Assembly (NCBI GenBank): GCA_017635595.1 | Contig: JAGBLF010000006.1 | Span: 19,104 to 83,103, forward strand | Source of the DNA: Alphaproteobacteria bacterium | GTDB taxonomy: Bacteria > Pseudomonadota > Alphaproteobacteria > RF32 > CAG-239 | Length of the DNA: 64,000 bases | Reading direction: 5' to 3' | Part shown: positions 54,363-62,476 of the stretch, piece by piece | How positions within the stretch are numbered: the stretch's first letter is position 1 | Layout of the letters: the number at the start of each line of letters is the position of its first letter | The notes under the pieces: model-generated | Databases searched by the model: none | The model's input: only the letters and a program-made list of their open reading frames with translations | What the model was told of the DNA's origin: nothing | Translations under genes and position numbers: made by a program

Positions 54363-54367
54363 AAATT

Positions 54368-54913
54368 TTATTCCGTTGCCTCTTTTGCAACGCGCGGTTT
54401 ACGCCCTAAAGCGCGGCGACGCGGCTTTTCTTCAGTTGAGACATCTTCTTGAGCCGGTGCTTGTTCGGCACTATTTTCCGACACTTCAATAATTGTAAAA
54501 TTGCGGCGGCGACGAACCTTCTTTTCAGCGGTTGCCGTTTCGGAAGGCGATGTTTCCGCGGCCGGTTGCTCGGCGCTTTCGGTTTCTACCAAACCGTTAT
54601 CAACCGGTTTGTTTTCAGCCGGCTCTTCATTTTTTTCAGCAGCTGTTTCATTTTGGCTATCACGCGTTTGATTTTTCCGTTCGTTAATTTCGGTCACAAT
54701 TTTACGATAGTGTTCGGCATATTGACGAAACACTTCCATCTCAACGTAATTTCCGTTGCTTTGAGCTTCTTTGGCCAATTCATTATATTTTTTTATCAAT
54801 TCCAGTGCCGTGCCACTGAATTTTCCGGCAACACTGACGCTATCAAATTTATAATTAAGAGAATAAATCGCATTTCCACGAAACTTGTTATTGTTGTTAT
54901 TGATTTTTTTCAT
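54368..54913 (-). CDS. DUF4167 family protein
   Basis: 181 residues. The DUF4167 domain occupies about residues 10-75 (SLNYKFDSVSVAGKFSG, YNELAKEAQSNGNY, RQYAEHYRKI). The rest is a Glu/Pro/Ala-rich disordered tail ending in basic clusters (RRRRNFTI, KPRRRALGRKPRV) that suggest nucleic-acid binding. The family is characteristic of Alphaproteobacteria and usually sits next to prmC, as here. Function unknown; association with ribosomes or RNA is a guess from the basic tail. Confidence 0.87.
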   Translation of the reverse strand: MKKINNNNNKFRGNAIYSLNYKFDSVSVAGKFSGTALELIKKYNELAKEAQSNGNYVEMEVFRQYAEHYRKIVTEINERKNQTRDSQNETAAEKNEEPAENKPVDNGLVETESAEQPAAETSPSETATAEKKVRRRRNFTIIEVSENSAEQAPAQEDVSTEEKPRRRALGRKPRVAKEATE

Positions 54914-55013
54914 ATCAATCCATTCAAAAAAATTAAAATATTAAATCTAAGTTTTACTCGAGCGACAAAATATGCTCTGCTCTTTGTATATCAACTTTTT
55001 TTTATTTATGCAA

Positions 55014-55856
55014 CTATTTTCGCATAATTACGCAGCGGTCGATACCGGCCAAATCCTTAACCGTTTTGACGTGTTGCAAACCCGATAAGGTAAATATTTT
55101 TTGAATTTCCGTTGCCTGATTAATGCCGGCCTCAAGCAAAATACTGCCGCCGTCTTTTAAAAGTCTCGGCGCAATTTCGGCAATCCGTCGATAGCTGTCA
55201 AAGCCGCTTATACCGCCGTCAAGAGCCACCAAAGGATCATATTGTTTAACTTCCTCATCTAAGCGAGCAATATCTGCTGTCGGTATATATGGCGGATTAC
55301 TGACTATCACATCAAATCTATCCTCAAACAGATTGATAAAATCGGTGTCAAACCAATCTGCCTTGATAAATTTCAAACGCTCGGCCACACCTGTAAAGAC
55401 CGCATTCTCCCTTGCTATTTGCAGTGCCGCCGCAGATATATCGACAGCCGTTGCCTCGGCCATAGGCAGTTCTTGCAGCAATGTTTCGATTATACAACCG
55501 CTGCCGGTTCCCAAATCCAAAATATGCGGACTTTGGATATTGCGCAAGCACTCTATGGCTTCTTCAACCAAAATTTCGGTATCCGGACGCGGAGACAACA
55601 CTTGTTCATTAACTTTAAATTCGGTTTTATAAAACGCCTTCTTCCCGATAATTTTATCAAGCGGTTTATGTGCCAAACGTTGCTGCAGCAAAGCATCAAC
55701 CTTTTGCTCATTTTCCAAACTTACATCGATGCCGGCAAAAATTTCATCCGGATCAAAATGCAAAACATGCGCGAGTAAAATCCGAGCTTCCAAGCGCGGA
55801 TTTTCGATACCGCCTTTTATCAGTTTTTGTACAATTTGAGAAAAATAATCCGTCAT
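55014..55856 (-). CDS. prmC: Release factor glutamine N5-methyltransferase
   Basis: 280 residues: an N-terminal helical domain (1-85) and a class I SAM methyltransferase domain with ILDLGTGSGCI (SAM site) and SNPPYIP (NPPY, the glutamine-binding catalytic motif). It methylates the Gln of the GGQ motif in RF1 and RF2; RF2 is encoded at 13-14 kb. The start is one base after the rpoH stop. Usually the partner gene is prfA; here rpoH occupies that place. Confidence 0.95.
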   Translation of the reverse strand: MTDYFSQIVQKLIKGGIENPRLEARILLAHVLHFDPDEIFAGIDVSLENEQKVDALLQQRLAHKPLDKIIGKKAFYKTEFKVNEQVLSPRPDTEILVEEAIECLRNIQSPHILDLGTGSGCIIETLLQELPMAEATAVDISAAALQIARENAVFTGVAERLKFIKADWFDTDFINLFEDRFDVIVSNPPYIPTADIARLDEEVKQYDPLVALDGGISGFDSYRRIAEIAPRLLKDGGSILLEAGINQATEIQKIFTLSGLQHVKTVKDLAGIDRCVIMRK

Positions 55857-56762
55857 TTATGCCGCCACGGACATTGCTTGCTTAACTTCTGCCGAAAGTT
55901 TTTCGAAAGCACGTTTTTCAATTTGACGTACGCGTTCACGGCTGATTTGAAATTTATCGCCGATTTCATCCAAGGTTTGCGGTGTATCGGTCAACATTCT
56001 GTTTTTAACAATATATTGTTCACGATCATTTAACTTTGCCAAGGCTTGAATTAATATTTTTCGACGTAAATCGGCCTCTTGTTTTTGAGCCAGATGACCT
56101 TCGACATTTTGAGATTTGTCGGCCAATAAATCTATCGCCTCAACGGCATCATCGTCACCATCTCCGATCGTTTTATTCAGCGAACTGTCGCCGCTCATAC
56201 GGCGATTCATTTCGACAACATCTTTTTCACTGACCACTAGTTCATTGGCTATTTTTTTAACCACTGTCGGCTCAAGCTCTTTATTATCATATAATCCCAA
56301 ACGCGCTTTAATACGTCCCAAATTATAAAACAGTTTTTTCTGTGCGGCAACCGTGCCTATTTTTACCAATGACCACGAACGCAACACAAAATCGTTGAGC
56401 GCTGCTTTTATCCATAGCATAGCGTATGTCGATAAACGAACGTTTTTATTGATATCAAATTTTTTAACCGCCTGCATCAAACCGATATTGGCTTCGGAAA
56501 TTAAATCTGCCGTCGGCAAACCGTAACGGCGATATGTTAAAGCAATTTTAACAGCCAAACGCAAATGTGAGGTAATCAGTTTTTGGGCGGCCTGCAAATT
56601 TCCTTTTTCCTTAAAATCACGAACAAGCTCATACTCTTCTTCTTCGCTTAAAACCGGAAATTGCCTAATTTGTTCCAAATAACGATGCACCCCGTCATCT
56701 TCAACAATGACAGGTAAATTACTTTTATTTTCGTAAACTACAAGATCCTTACCGCCGGTCAT
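55857..56762 (-). CDS. rpoH: Heat-shock sigma factor RpoH (sigma-32)
   Basis: 301 residues from the ATG at 56762, two bases after the preceding stop; a TTG at 56774 is the alternative. Region 2 has LISEANIGLMQAVKKFD and RLSTYAMLWIKAALNDFVLRSW, followed by the RpoH box region AAQKKLFYNLG, and region 4 ends QISRERVRQIEKRAFEKL. It directs RNA polymerase to heat-shock promoters such as that of dnaK (45749-45777). It is embedded in an operon between a secreted protein and prmC with almost no spacing, which is unusual for rpoH. Confidence 0.94.
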   Translation of the reverse strand: MTGGKDLVVYENKSNLPVIVEDDGVHRYLEQIRQFPVLSEEEEYELVRDFKEKGNLQAAQKLITSHLRLAVKIALTYRRYGLPTADLISEANIGLMQAVKKFDINKNVRLSTYAMLWIKAALNDFVLRSWSLVKIGTVAAQKKLFYNLGRIKARLGLYDNKELEPTVVKKIANELVVSEKDVVEMNRRMSGDSSLNKTIGDGDDDAVEAIDLLADKSQNVEGHLAQKQEADLRRKILIQALAKLNDREQYIVKNRMLTDTPQTLDEIGDKFQISRERVRQIEKRAFEKLSAEVKQAMSVAA

Positions 56763-56764
56763 AT

Positions 56765-57607
56765 TTACTGCCAATTATAAATAAATGTTGCTTCATCCAT
56801 TTTGTCTGATGTCGGCATTAGGTTAGCGACAACAACCTTATAATAATCCTGATCGGCATATATAATGACATATACACTCTCAAATTTGCTGTAATCGTTT
56901 CCTTTACTGGCACAAATTCTGTAGATAGGTATTACTCTGTTTACTTTTAACTCCATAATGGCGGCCAGGGCTTCAAACTTATTTTTACCGGTAACTTCTT
57001 CAGCCGTTATTTCTTCAAAATCTTTCAGATTTTTAACAAGCAACACGCGCAAACGCTTTTCAACAACCGAACGCGTTGTATGTTTACTGATATTTTGATA
57101 AATATACTGTTCGACCTGTTTTTTTAAGCCGATATCCGAACACAACAACTCCGGCAGCTTTTTCTCGCCGAACAAATTGGTCAATTCGGTACTGTTTTCG
57201 TTTTGGCGTTCTTCGCCCGACATTTCTTTATTAAGCGGTTGAACCTCAGAATCGGCATATAAGTCATCTTCTTCTTTTTCCAAAACCAACTTCTTAATCT
57301 CGCCGAGCTGGTCATATCCGGTATGAATAACCTGCTCCACTGTCAACGGAACTTCAATAATTTCACCGTTTTCATTCTTACCGATAAAATTAATCGAACC
57401 GTCTTCGGCAATGGCCATACCTAAAGTATTATTTTCCGATTCCGATATTGTGTCTTCGGCCAAAGTTTCATCTGCCGGCACGGCAACTTGTTCTTCAATT
57501 TGCCGAGCTTCTGCAGCCGATACCGCATCATCTGCCGGTTCTTCACTCCAAGCCGGTCGAACGACCAAGCTCAAAATAAAACCGAATATAACAAGAAGTT
57601 TTTTCAT
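56765..57607 (-). CDS. Secreted protein of unknown function
   Basis: 280 residues. A signal peptide (1-21, ending AWS) is followed by a low-complexity acidic region (about 25-120, Glu/Asp/Ala) and a folded C-terminal part (about 150-280) with one Cys pair (LLCSDIGL, RICASKGNDYS). I recognise no domain. The ATG at 57607 lies 9 bases after asnS and its stop is two bases before rpoH, so the three are co-transcribed. A link with envelope stress is conceivable given rpoH, but unproven. Confidence 0.75.
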   Translation of the reverse strand: MKKLLVIFGFILSLVVRPAWSEEPADDAVSAAEARQIEEQVAVPADETLAEDTISESENNTLGMAIAEDGSINFIGKNENGEIIEVPLTVEQVIHTGYDQLGEIKKLVLEKEEDDLYADSEVQPLNKEMSGEERQNENSTELTNLFGEKKLPELLCSDIGLKKQVEQYIYQNISKHTTRSVVEKRLRVLLVKNLKDFEEITAEEVTGKNKFEALAAIMELKVNRVIPIYRICASKGNDYSKFESVYVIIYADQDYYKVVVANLMPTSDKMDEATFIYNWQ

Positions 57608-57616
57608 ACGTTTTCC

Positions 57617-59005
57617 TTAAAAGCTGATAGATTTCGGTGTCCGCGGGAATGGAATCGTATCACGAATATTGGCAATACCCGTTACCAACATCATCATACG
57701 TTCAAAACCCAAGCCGAATCCGGCATGCGGCACTGTTCCGTATTTACGCGAATCGAGATACCAGGCATAACTCTCCGGATCCATCCCCAAATCTTTAATT
57801 TTTTGCAATAAAACATCATAGCGATCTTCACGTTGTGAACCGCCGATTAACTCACCTATTCTAGGGACCAAAACATCCATAGCGGCAACCGTTTTGCCGT
57901 CCGGATTTAATTTCATATAAAAAGCTTTAATCTCTTTCGGATAGTCGCGAACAATTACCGGGCGTTTGAAATGTTCTTCAGCCAAAAAGCGTTCATGTTC
58001 GGTTTGTAAATCAACTCCGTATTCCGGCTTATATTCAAAATTGTGTCCGGATTTTTGCATAATTTCGATGGCTTCTGTATAGGTAATACGCGCAAAACCA
58101 TTTTCAACGATATTGCTTAAAGTTTGTTTTAAGGTCGGATCAATAAAGCGCTCAAACAACTCCAAATCCTCGGCGCAATTTTCCATAATATCTTTCACGC
58201 AATATCGTACCATATCTTCAGCCAAATCCATATCATCATTGATATCGGCAAATGCCATTTCCGGTTCAATCATCCAAAACTCGGCGGCATGGCGTTGGGT
58301 ATTGGAGTTTTCGGCACGGAATGTCGGCCCGAAAGTATAAATATCGCCCAAAGCACAGGCATACATTTCGCCGTTGAGTTGTCCCGAAACGGTCAGATGA
58401 GCTTCTTTTCCGAAAAAGTCTTTGCTGTAATCGACCTCGCCGTTCGGTAACAGCGGCGGATTTTTCATATCCAATGTTGTGACTTGAAACATCTCGCCCG
58501 CCCCTTCACAATCGGAACCGGTAATCAGCGGCGTATGCACATAGGCAAACCCTCTGTTTTGGAAAAATTGATGAATGGCATACGACAAGCGCGAGCGAAC
58601 GCGGAAAGCCGCACCGTATTTGTTGGTACGCGGACGCAAATGCGCTATTGTGCGCAAAAATTCATCACTCATCCCTTTCTTTTGCAACGGATAATCTTCC
58701 GGCGCAATACCGTATATTTCAATTTCTTCGGCTTTAATTTCAAACTTTTGTTTACCGCCGGCAGACTCGACCAAAGCACCTTTAACGGCAACCGATGAGC
58801 CGGTTGTCAATTTTTTGACATCGTTATAATTGTTCAGAGTATTATTGGCGATGATTTGAATATTTTTCAAGCACGAACCATCGTTGACTTCAATAAAAGA
58901 AAAATCCTTAGAATCGCGTTTTGTTTTAACCCAACCTTTTACCAAAACTTCCGCAATAGTGTGCTCGGAAGCCAATAATTCTTTAATTTTTGTTCTCTTT
59001 AACAT
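57617..59005 (-). CDS. asnS: Asparagine-tRNA ligase
   Basis: 462 residues, class IIb synthetase. The N-terminal OB-fold anticodon-binding domain (about 15-105; [22 protein letters not shown]) is followed by the catalytic core: motif 2 in [22 protein letters not shown] (Arg binding ATP) and motif 3 in [13 protein letters not shown]. AsnRS-specific features are [11 protein letters not shown] and the short insert. It charges tRNA-Asn directly, so the indirect GatCAB route for Asn may not be required. First gene of the leftward operon leading to rpoH. Confidence 0.96.
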   Translation of the reverse strand: MLKRTKIKELLASEHTIAEVLVKGWVKTKRDSKDFSFIEVNDGSCLKNIQIIANNTLNNYNDVKKLTTGSSVAVKGALVESAGGKQKFEIKAEEIEIYGIAPEDYPLQKKGMSDEFLRTIAHLRPRTNKYGAAFRVRSRLSYAIHQFFQNRGFAYVHTPLITGSDCEGAGEMFQVTTLDMKNPPLLPNGEVDYSKDFFGKEAHLTVSGQLNGEMYACALGDIYTFGPTFRAENSNTQRHAAEFWMIEPEMAFADINDDMDLAEDMVRYCVKDIMENCAEDLELFERFIDPTLKQTLSNIVENGFARITYTEAIEIMQKSGHNFEYKPEYGVDLQTEHERFLAEEHFKRPVIVRDYPKEIKAFYMKLNPDGKTVAAMDVLVPRIGELIGGSQREDRYDVLLQKIKDLGMDPESYAWYLDSRKYGTVPHAGFGLGFERMMMLVTGIANIRDTIPFPRTPKSISF

Positions 59006-59075
59006 TTTCCCCTCTAAACAATGATTATTATAAAATCTTATGCACTATATACCACTTAACTTTAATTGTCCAGTC

Positions 59076-59105
59076 TTGACAAACATTTTTAGATAGATAA
59101 TTATA
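59076..59105 (+). promoter_or_regulatory. Probable promoter of the glycine-zipper lipoprotein gene
   Basis: TTGACA at 59076-59081; the -10 is ATTATA (59100-59105, 18-base spacer) or AATTAT (17-base spacer). About 30-35 bases before the ATG at 59135. Confidence 0.5.
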
Positions 59106-59134
59106 TATTCAGTTTAACTATCGGGAGAATCATA

Positions 59135-59590
59135 ATGAAAAAGAGTGTTTATCTTGTATTGCCGGCTATGTTATTGGCCGCAGCTTGCGCACCGCGTATC
59201 GGCAGTAACGATTACAGCTATTCGGGTGTCAGACAAGCCAGTAACGCTTTTCCGTGCACGGTTGTATCGGTTCGTGCAGTCACTGTCAGCAGCGATGATA
59301 ACAGTGCCGGTACATTGTTAGGCGGTGTTGCCGGCGGTGTTGCCGGTTCGACCATCGGACATGGAAGAAGTGCACATACATTCGGTGCTTTGGGCGGTGC
59401 GGCTGCCGGTGCTTTGCTCGGCAATTTGGCCCAAGATTCGATGATGAAGCAAAGCGGTTATGAATATATTGTCAGAACCGACAGCGGTCAGACTTACAGT
59501 GTAACCCAAGGTACAGATACTTTGTTGTCTGCCGGTCAGAGATGTATGTTCATCAACGGTGCGGAATCAAGAGTTATTCCGTATTACTGA
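59135..59590 (+). CDS. Glycine-zipper outer-membrane lipoprotein (SlyB / 17-kDa antigen type)
   Basis: 151 residues. A signal peptide with lipobox-like AAAC (Cys18) is followed by two Gly/Ala-rich hydrophobic segments with GxxxG spacing (about 62-78 GTLLGGVAGGVAGSTIG and 88-105 GALGGAAAGALLGNLA), the glycine-zipper 2TM domain. A C-terminal beta-rich part has VRTDSGQTYSVTQG and one Cys pair. Relatives (SlyB, Rickettsia 17-kDa antigen) sit in the outer membrane and help integrity under stress. Followed by a strong terminator. Confidence 0.9.
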   Translation: MKKSVYLVLPAMLLAAACAPRIGSNDYSYSGVRQASNAFPCTVVSVRAVTVSSDDNSAGTLLGGVAGGVAGSTIGHGRSAHTFGALGGAAAGALLGNLAQDSMMKQSGYEYIVRTDSGQTYSVTQGTDTLLSAGQRCMFINGAESRVIPYY

Positions 59591-59613
59591 TAACTTTGTG
59601 CTGATTATTTTCA

Positions 59614-59645
59614 AACCGCCGAAACCAAACTTCGGCGGTTTTTAT
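59614..59645. terminator. Intrinsic terminator
   Basis: AACCGCCGAA (59614-59623) pairs with TTCGGCGGTT (59631-59640), followed by TTTATT. It lies between convergent lipoprotein genes; the rightward direction has the better T tail. Confidence 0.9.
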
Positions 59646-59658
59646 TATGCAATCCAGT

Positions 59659-60255
59659 CTATTTCAATCCGGTTAAATTATGCGCCAGAGCGACTTCCGT
59701 CTGTGCATTCATAACTATCGGGTGCAATTCTTCAATATTCCGTCCTGTTAAGTTGGCTAAGGCTTTTGTATAATTACCATTCTGATGCGTTGCTGCTTCA
59801 AATTGCAAATTCTTATAATTATACAAACTAAAAGCACGAATTTGCGAATCTTTACCAAATCTTTGAGCTTCGGCTCGTTTCATATTTTCAGGCTCCATAT
59901 TAATATACACACCGTCTTGCGTATATTTCCACAGTCCGCCCATGGCATAATCTGTTGTTGCCGCAGAAAAAGAACCATAAAGCCATAAAATATCAAACCA
60001 TGCTGTGCTGTTTATTTTAGATTTAATGCTAGCCATACCATCTTTATAGCCATCTCGTTTTGCCATAATAATCAGCGGTGAAGATGCCCTGTCTACATCC
60101 ACCGAACATGGTACCTGATTACATACTTGCTGTCCGTTTACATAAACTTTGACATCTTTGATATTAGAATCGAAGGTTATGGTTTGGGTGGTGCCGTTAA
60201 AAATTGTTCCGCATGCACTGAGTAAAATCGGGAACAATAATAGAAATTTTTTCAT
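59659..60255 (-). CDS. Lipoprotein with PEGA-like domain
   Basis: About 198 residues from the ATG at 60255 (GGAGAG upstream); the open frame extends 11 codons further without a ribosome site. Lipobox LLSAC (Cys15). Residues 20-80 look like a PEGA-type beta domain (TQTITFDSNIKDVKVYVNG, VPCSVDVDR, MAKRDGY). The remainder has a hydrophobic WFDILWLYGS stretch and a helical C-terminus. Such domains bind surface components; function unknown. It lies directly after RNA element B, as the GT32 gene lies after element A. Confidence 0.8.
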   Translation of the reverse strand: MKKFLLLFPILLSACGTIFNGTTQTITFDSNIKDVKVYVNGQQVCNQVPCSVDVDRASSPLIIMAKRDGYKDGMASIKSKINSTAWFDILWLYGSFSAATTDYAMGGLWKYTQDGVYINMEPENMKRAEAQRFGKDSQIRAFSLYNYKNLQFEAATHQNGNYTKALANLTGRNIEELHPIVMNAQTEVALAHNLTGLK

Positions 60256-60283
60256 TAAAACTCTCCGTTCAAAAATAAAAAAA

Positions 60284-60525
60284 ATCACCCTGAAAAAGGT
60301 GATCGGGGAGTTCAGAAATCATACGTATAGAAATGACCTTATAGCCTTTAGAAAAACCTGAACATACGCTAAAAGCTCCCCGATCAAAACGAGAGTTTCA
60401 ATCGGGGGATATAAGCACTACTGCCTAAAATTCAAGACAGCATTTCTAACGATGTATATCCGACACCGCTATACGTAGAAGCTTCTGACAGCTCCGCACC
60501 TTTTCAGGCACTTTTCGGGATTAAC
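60284..60525 (-). ncRNA. Structured RNA element, copy B, with own promoter and terminator
   Basis: Homologue of the element at 23823-24060. Minus-strand order: H1 (60496-60501 with 60506-60511), H2 (60480-60483 with 60490-60493), stem P1 GGATATA/TATATCC (60455-60461 with 60407-60413) enclosing H3 (60421-60426 with 60435-60440). The strand at 60376-60385 can pair either with 60401-60407 or with 60301-60310 (10 bp, perfect). The last stem overlaps the terminator ATCACC/GGTGAT (60284-60303) by three bases, and a T8 run follows. A sigma-70 promoter lies upstream (60537-60565). Differences from copy A keep the stems paired. Confidence 0.72.
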
Positions 60526-60536
60526 CGAACAAGGGA

Positions 60537-60565
60537 ATTTTATTTACAACTCTGACAAAAGTCAA
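60537..60565 (-). promoter_or_regulatory. Sigma-70 type promoter of RNA element B
   Basis: On the minus strand TTGACT (60560-60565), 17 bases, TAAAAT (60537-60542). It places the transcript start near 60530, just before the first conserved hairpin. Confidence 0.65.
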
Positions 60566-60642
60566 GAATAATTATCCTCTATACCACTGTCCGTATTTAC
60601 TGTTTACAATTCTGTCATTGTTTTTTCCTTTGCAAATATTAA

Positions 60643-60664
60643 GGGCTGTCGCTACCGACAGCCC
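60643..60664 (-). terminator. Perfect GC hairpin downstream of a small membrane-protein gene
   Basis: GGGCTGTC (60643-60650), loop GCTACC, GACAGCCC (60657-60664). On the minus strand it lies after the gene ending at 60726 and is followed by a T/A-rich tail; likely a terminator, though the T run is imperfect. Confidence 0.55.
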
Positions 60665-60735
60665 CATTTTGATTAAAATTGATAAATAAAACAACGCTTT
60701 ACCAAAACCTAAAATTGTCTGTTTATCACTTCCAA
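60661..60735. repeat. 75-bp direct repeat, copy 1 (3' flank of a membrane-protein gene)
   Basis: Begins GCCCCATTTTGATTAAAATT. Its first 61 bases differ from the copy at 61971-62045 at only two positions. Each copy lies across or just after the 3' end of a leftward small membrane-protein gene and just before a hairpin. Confidence 0.85.
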
Positions 60736-61076
60736 CCGTTATCTTCCATAATGGTGGTAATAATAAAAAATGTTGCTTTATGATAGTATAACAACACCAT
60801 AAGTTCCATCATAGTATAAGGCAACAAAATATATTTTATCTTAAGATACATATCTTTTGTACATTCAAGCCACTTTCGTTTTAGAACATATCTCAAAAAT
60901 AGTGGATATCCGAACAGTCCACAAAAATCGAATAAGAACAGAACAGGGAAAAAAGACACTATTTTATGAAATGCTAAAATTGTAAATAAACCAAATATAT
61001 AGAATATAGAAAGAATAGCATTTATTGCTTTCAAGGTTAACTCTTTTATTTCTTTGGTAATAACCTCTTTTTCCAT
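60726..61076 (-). CDS. Small membrane protein, paralogue of the next gene
   Basis: 116 residues, three hydrophobic segments (about 15-35, 37-58, 80-100). It shares the core GYPLFLRYVLKxKWxxCxKD-LxIKYILLP with the 106-residue protein upstream at 61106, so the two are a tandem duplicate. I recognise no family. Ends inside the 75-bp repeat. Small paired membrane proteins beside broken larger genes can be immunity or bacteriocin-type proteins, but there is no direct support. Confidence 0.7.
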   Translation of the reverse strand: MEKEVITKEIKELTLKAINAILSIFYIFGLFTILAFHKIVSFFPVLFLFDFCGLFGYPLFLRYVLKRKWLECTKDMYLKIKYILLPYTMMELMVLLYYHKATFFIITTIMEDNGWK

Positions 61077-61105
61077 GTTCTGTTCCCTCTATTATGTTTT
61101 ATTTT

Positions 61106-61426
61106 CTAAGGAGTTTGTAATATTTCATTCGGATAACATATTATAACCACAAACAGTGCCAATATTTCTATAAACAATATAGGTAATAATATATATTTTA
61201 TCTGTAACAATTTATCTTTGCAACAGTCAAACCATTTCATTTTTAAAACATATCGTAAAAACAGCGGATATCCGACGATAAGACACAAATCAAACAGGGA
61301 AAGAATAGGAAAAAGAGGTATAATGAAATGTAATTCGTAGAATTCTATACTAAATAATACGATAACGAATATAATAGTATAACTGATAAACTCTATGAGT
61401 TTTGTTTTTATAACCCCTTTTCCCAT
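61106..61426 (-). CDS. Small membrane protein, paralogue of the preceding entry
   Basis: 106 residues, three hydrophobic segments, with the same core (GYPLFLRYVLKMKWFDCCKD and LQIKYILLPILF). It precedes its paralogue by 29 bases on the minus strand and probably shares a transcript with it. The C-terminus lacks the paralogue's last 15 residues. Function unknown. Confidence 0.7.
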   Translation of the reverse strand: MGKGVIKTKLIEFISYTIIFVIVLFSIEFYELHFIIPLFPILSLFDLCLIVGYPLFLRYVLKMKWFDCCKDKLLQIKYILLPILFIEILALFVVIICYPNEILQTP

Positions 61427-61450
61427 ATCTTATTCCTTTTAACGTTTATT

Positions 61451-61834
61451 TTAGTAGTATCTCTCTTCGCCCTCATTCTCTTTGTAATACATATTTTTCA
61501 GTTTGTCAGCAAAAGAATTTATTCCTTGCTTGATAAATTTTTTGCCACTGTTTAATAGATTTTTCCCTGTATTGCTCCCTAGAGTTCTTAAGATAGGTAT
61601 TGCGTCAAATGTCAATCCCGCTGCATTAGCAATTCCGTTTACCGCCAAATTTGTTCCAAAATCATTCCAATTATCCGCATATCCGGCGGAAGCATTTATT
61701 GTATCTGTAAAGGCATTAAAGCCTTTCTGAGCAAGAGTTTCATCTTTTACTAAATGCATAGGCGTATTCATTGCCCCTAAAAACTCGCCTCCGCGCGGAT
61801 CTAAATAATTCTTGCTCCGTAAATTCTTGCTGCA
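61451..61834 (-). pseudogene. 5'-truncated remnant related to the 265-residue protein
   Basis: The open frame runs from 61834 to 61451 and is closed upstream by TAG at 61835. The first Met available is at 61771, but homology to the gene at 62477-63274 begins before it: the frame reads KNYLDPRGGEFLGAM, against SSWYYLDPRGADTFDSM there. The rest (NASAGYADNWNDFGTNLAVNGIANAAG, FDAIPILRTLG) resembles the Gly/Ala-rich part of that protein. It is best read as a fragment lacking its 5' end. A short direct repeat GCAAGAATT occurs twice at its left junction (about 61809-61830). Confidence 0.6.
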
Positions 61835-61938
61835 CTACGTTTGCAATCATTAACTTCGCTTCGGGCACTCGTTTTGTAAATTCGTTACAGTCGGTTTACA
61901 CCTCCTTTACTTATTAACAAAACTTCGCCGCTTGCGAT

Positions 61939-61964
61939 AAAAACAACATTTAGAGGTTGTTTTT
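61939..61964. terminator. Hairpin beside the second direct repeat
   Basis: AAAAACAAC (61939-61947) pairs with GTTGTTTTT (61956-61964). It lies at the same place relative to the 75-bp repeat as the GC hairpin at 60643-60664, and has T runs on both strands. Confidence 0.6.
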
Positions 61965-61970
61965 ATCCTC

Positions 61971-62045
61971 GCCCCATTTTGATTAAAATTGATAATTAAA
62001 ACAACGCTTTACCCAAACCTAAAATTGTCTGCTTACTTATTTCCA
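61971..62045. repeat. 75-bp direct repeat, copy 2
   Basis: Second copy of the repeat at 60661-60735, again immediately 3' of a leftward small membrane-protein gene (ends 62062). The intervening 1.3 kb holds the paralogous pair and the truncated gene, so recombination between copies could delete or swap that cassette. Confidence 0.85.
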
Positions 62046-62061
62046 GCTACTGCATCATTAA

Positions 62062-62406
62062 TTAAAAAGCATATAAAAAAATGAAGAAAATAAGTACATA
62101 AAAAACAATTTTTAAAATTAAACTGAATATAGGTTTATTTTCCTTTATTGATGAATTCTTTTTTTCTCTATAAAAGTTAATACAGCATCCTAATACCACC
62201 ACATATACAAAATTTAGTACGGAAGAATATTCAACTTTTTGAATATTCAAGAATATGAGAATACTTGAAAACGCAAAAACAAGCCCAGCTATTAAGAAAA
62301 TCTCTTTTGACAAACTTTTCTTTTCTTTTTCAGTATATTTAACAAGAACATATTTATACAAAAAAGTTTCAAATAAAGATTTCTTTTTTTTCTTCTCTTT
62401 GTTCAT
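62062..62406 (-). CDS. Small membrane protein
   Basis: 114 residues. A Lys-rich N-terminus (KEKKKKKS) precedes three hydrophobic segments (about 38-55, 63-80, 95-113). It is not clearly related to the paralogous pair, although it is of similar size and topology and shares the same 3' repeat. Very AT-rich codons. No family recognised. Confidence 0.65.
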   Translation of the reverse strand: MNKEKKKKKSLFETFLYKYVLVKYTEKEKKSLSKEIFLIAGLVFAFSSILIFLNIQKVEYSSVLNFVYVVVLGCCINFYREKKNSSIKENKPIFSLILKIVFYVLIFFIFLYAF

Positions 62407-62476
62407 CTTACCTCTTACCCATTAATTTCCATTGGTAATAACATAATAATACACTTAATAATTTTGTAATGCAATA

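Noticed and set aside
60726..61426. The two small membrane proteins as a toxin-antitoxin pair
   Set aside because: They are paralogues of each other with no antitoxin-like soluble partner; nothing in the sequence supports toxicity.
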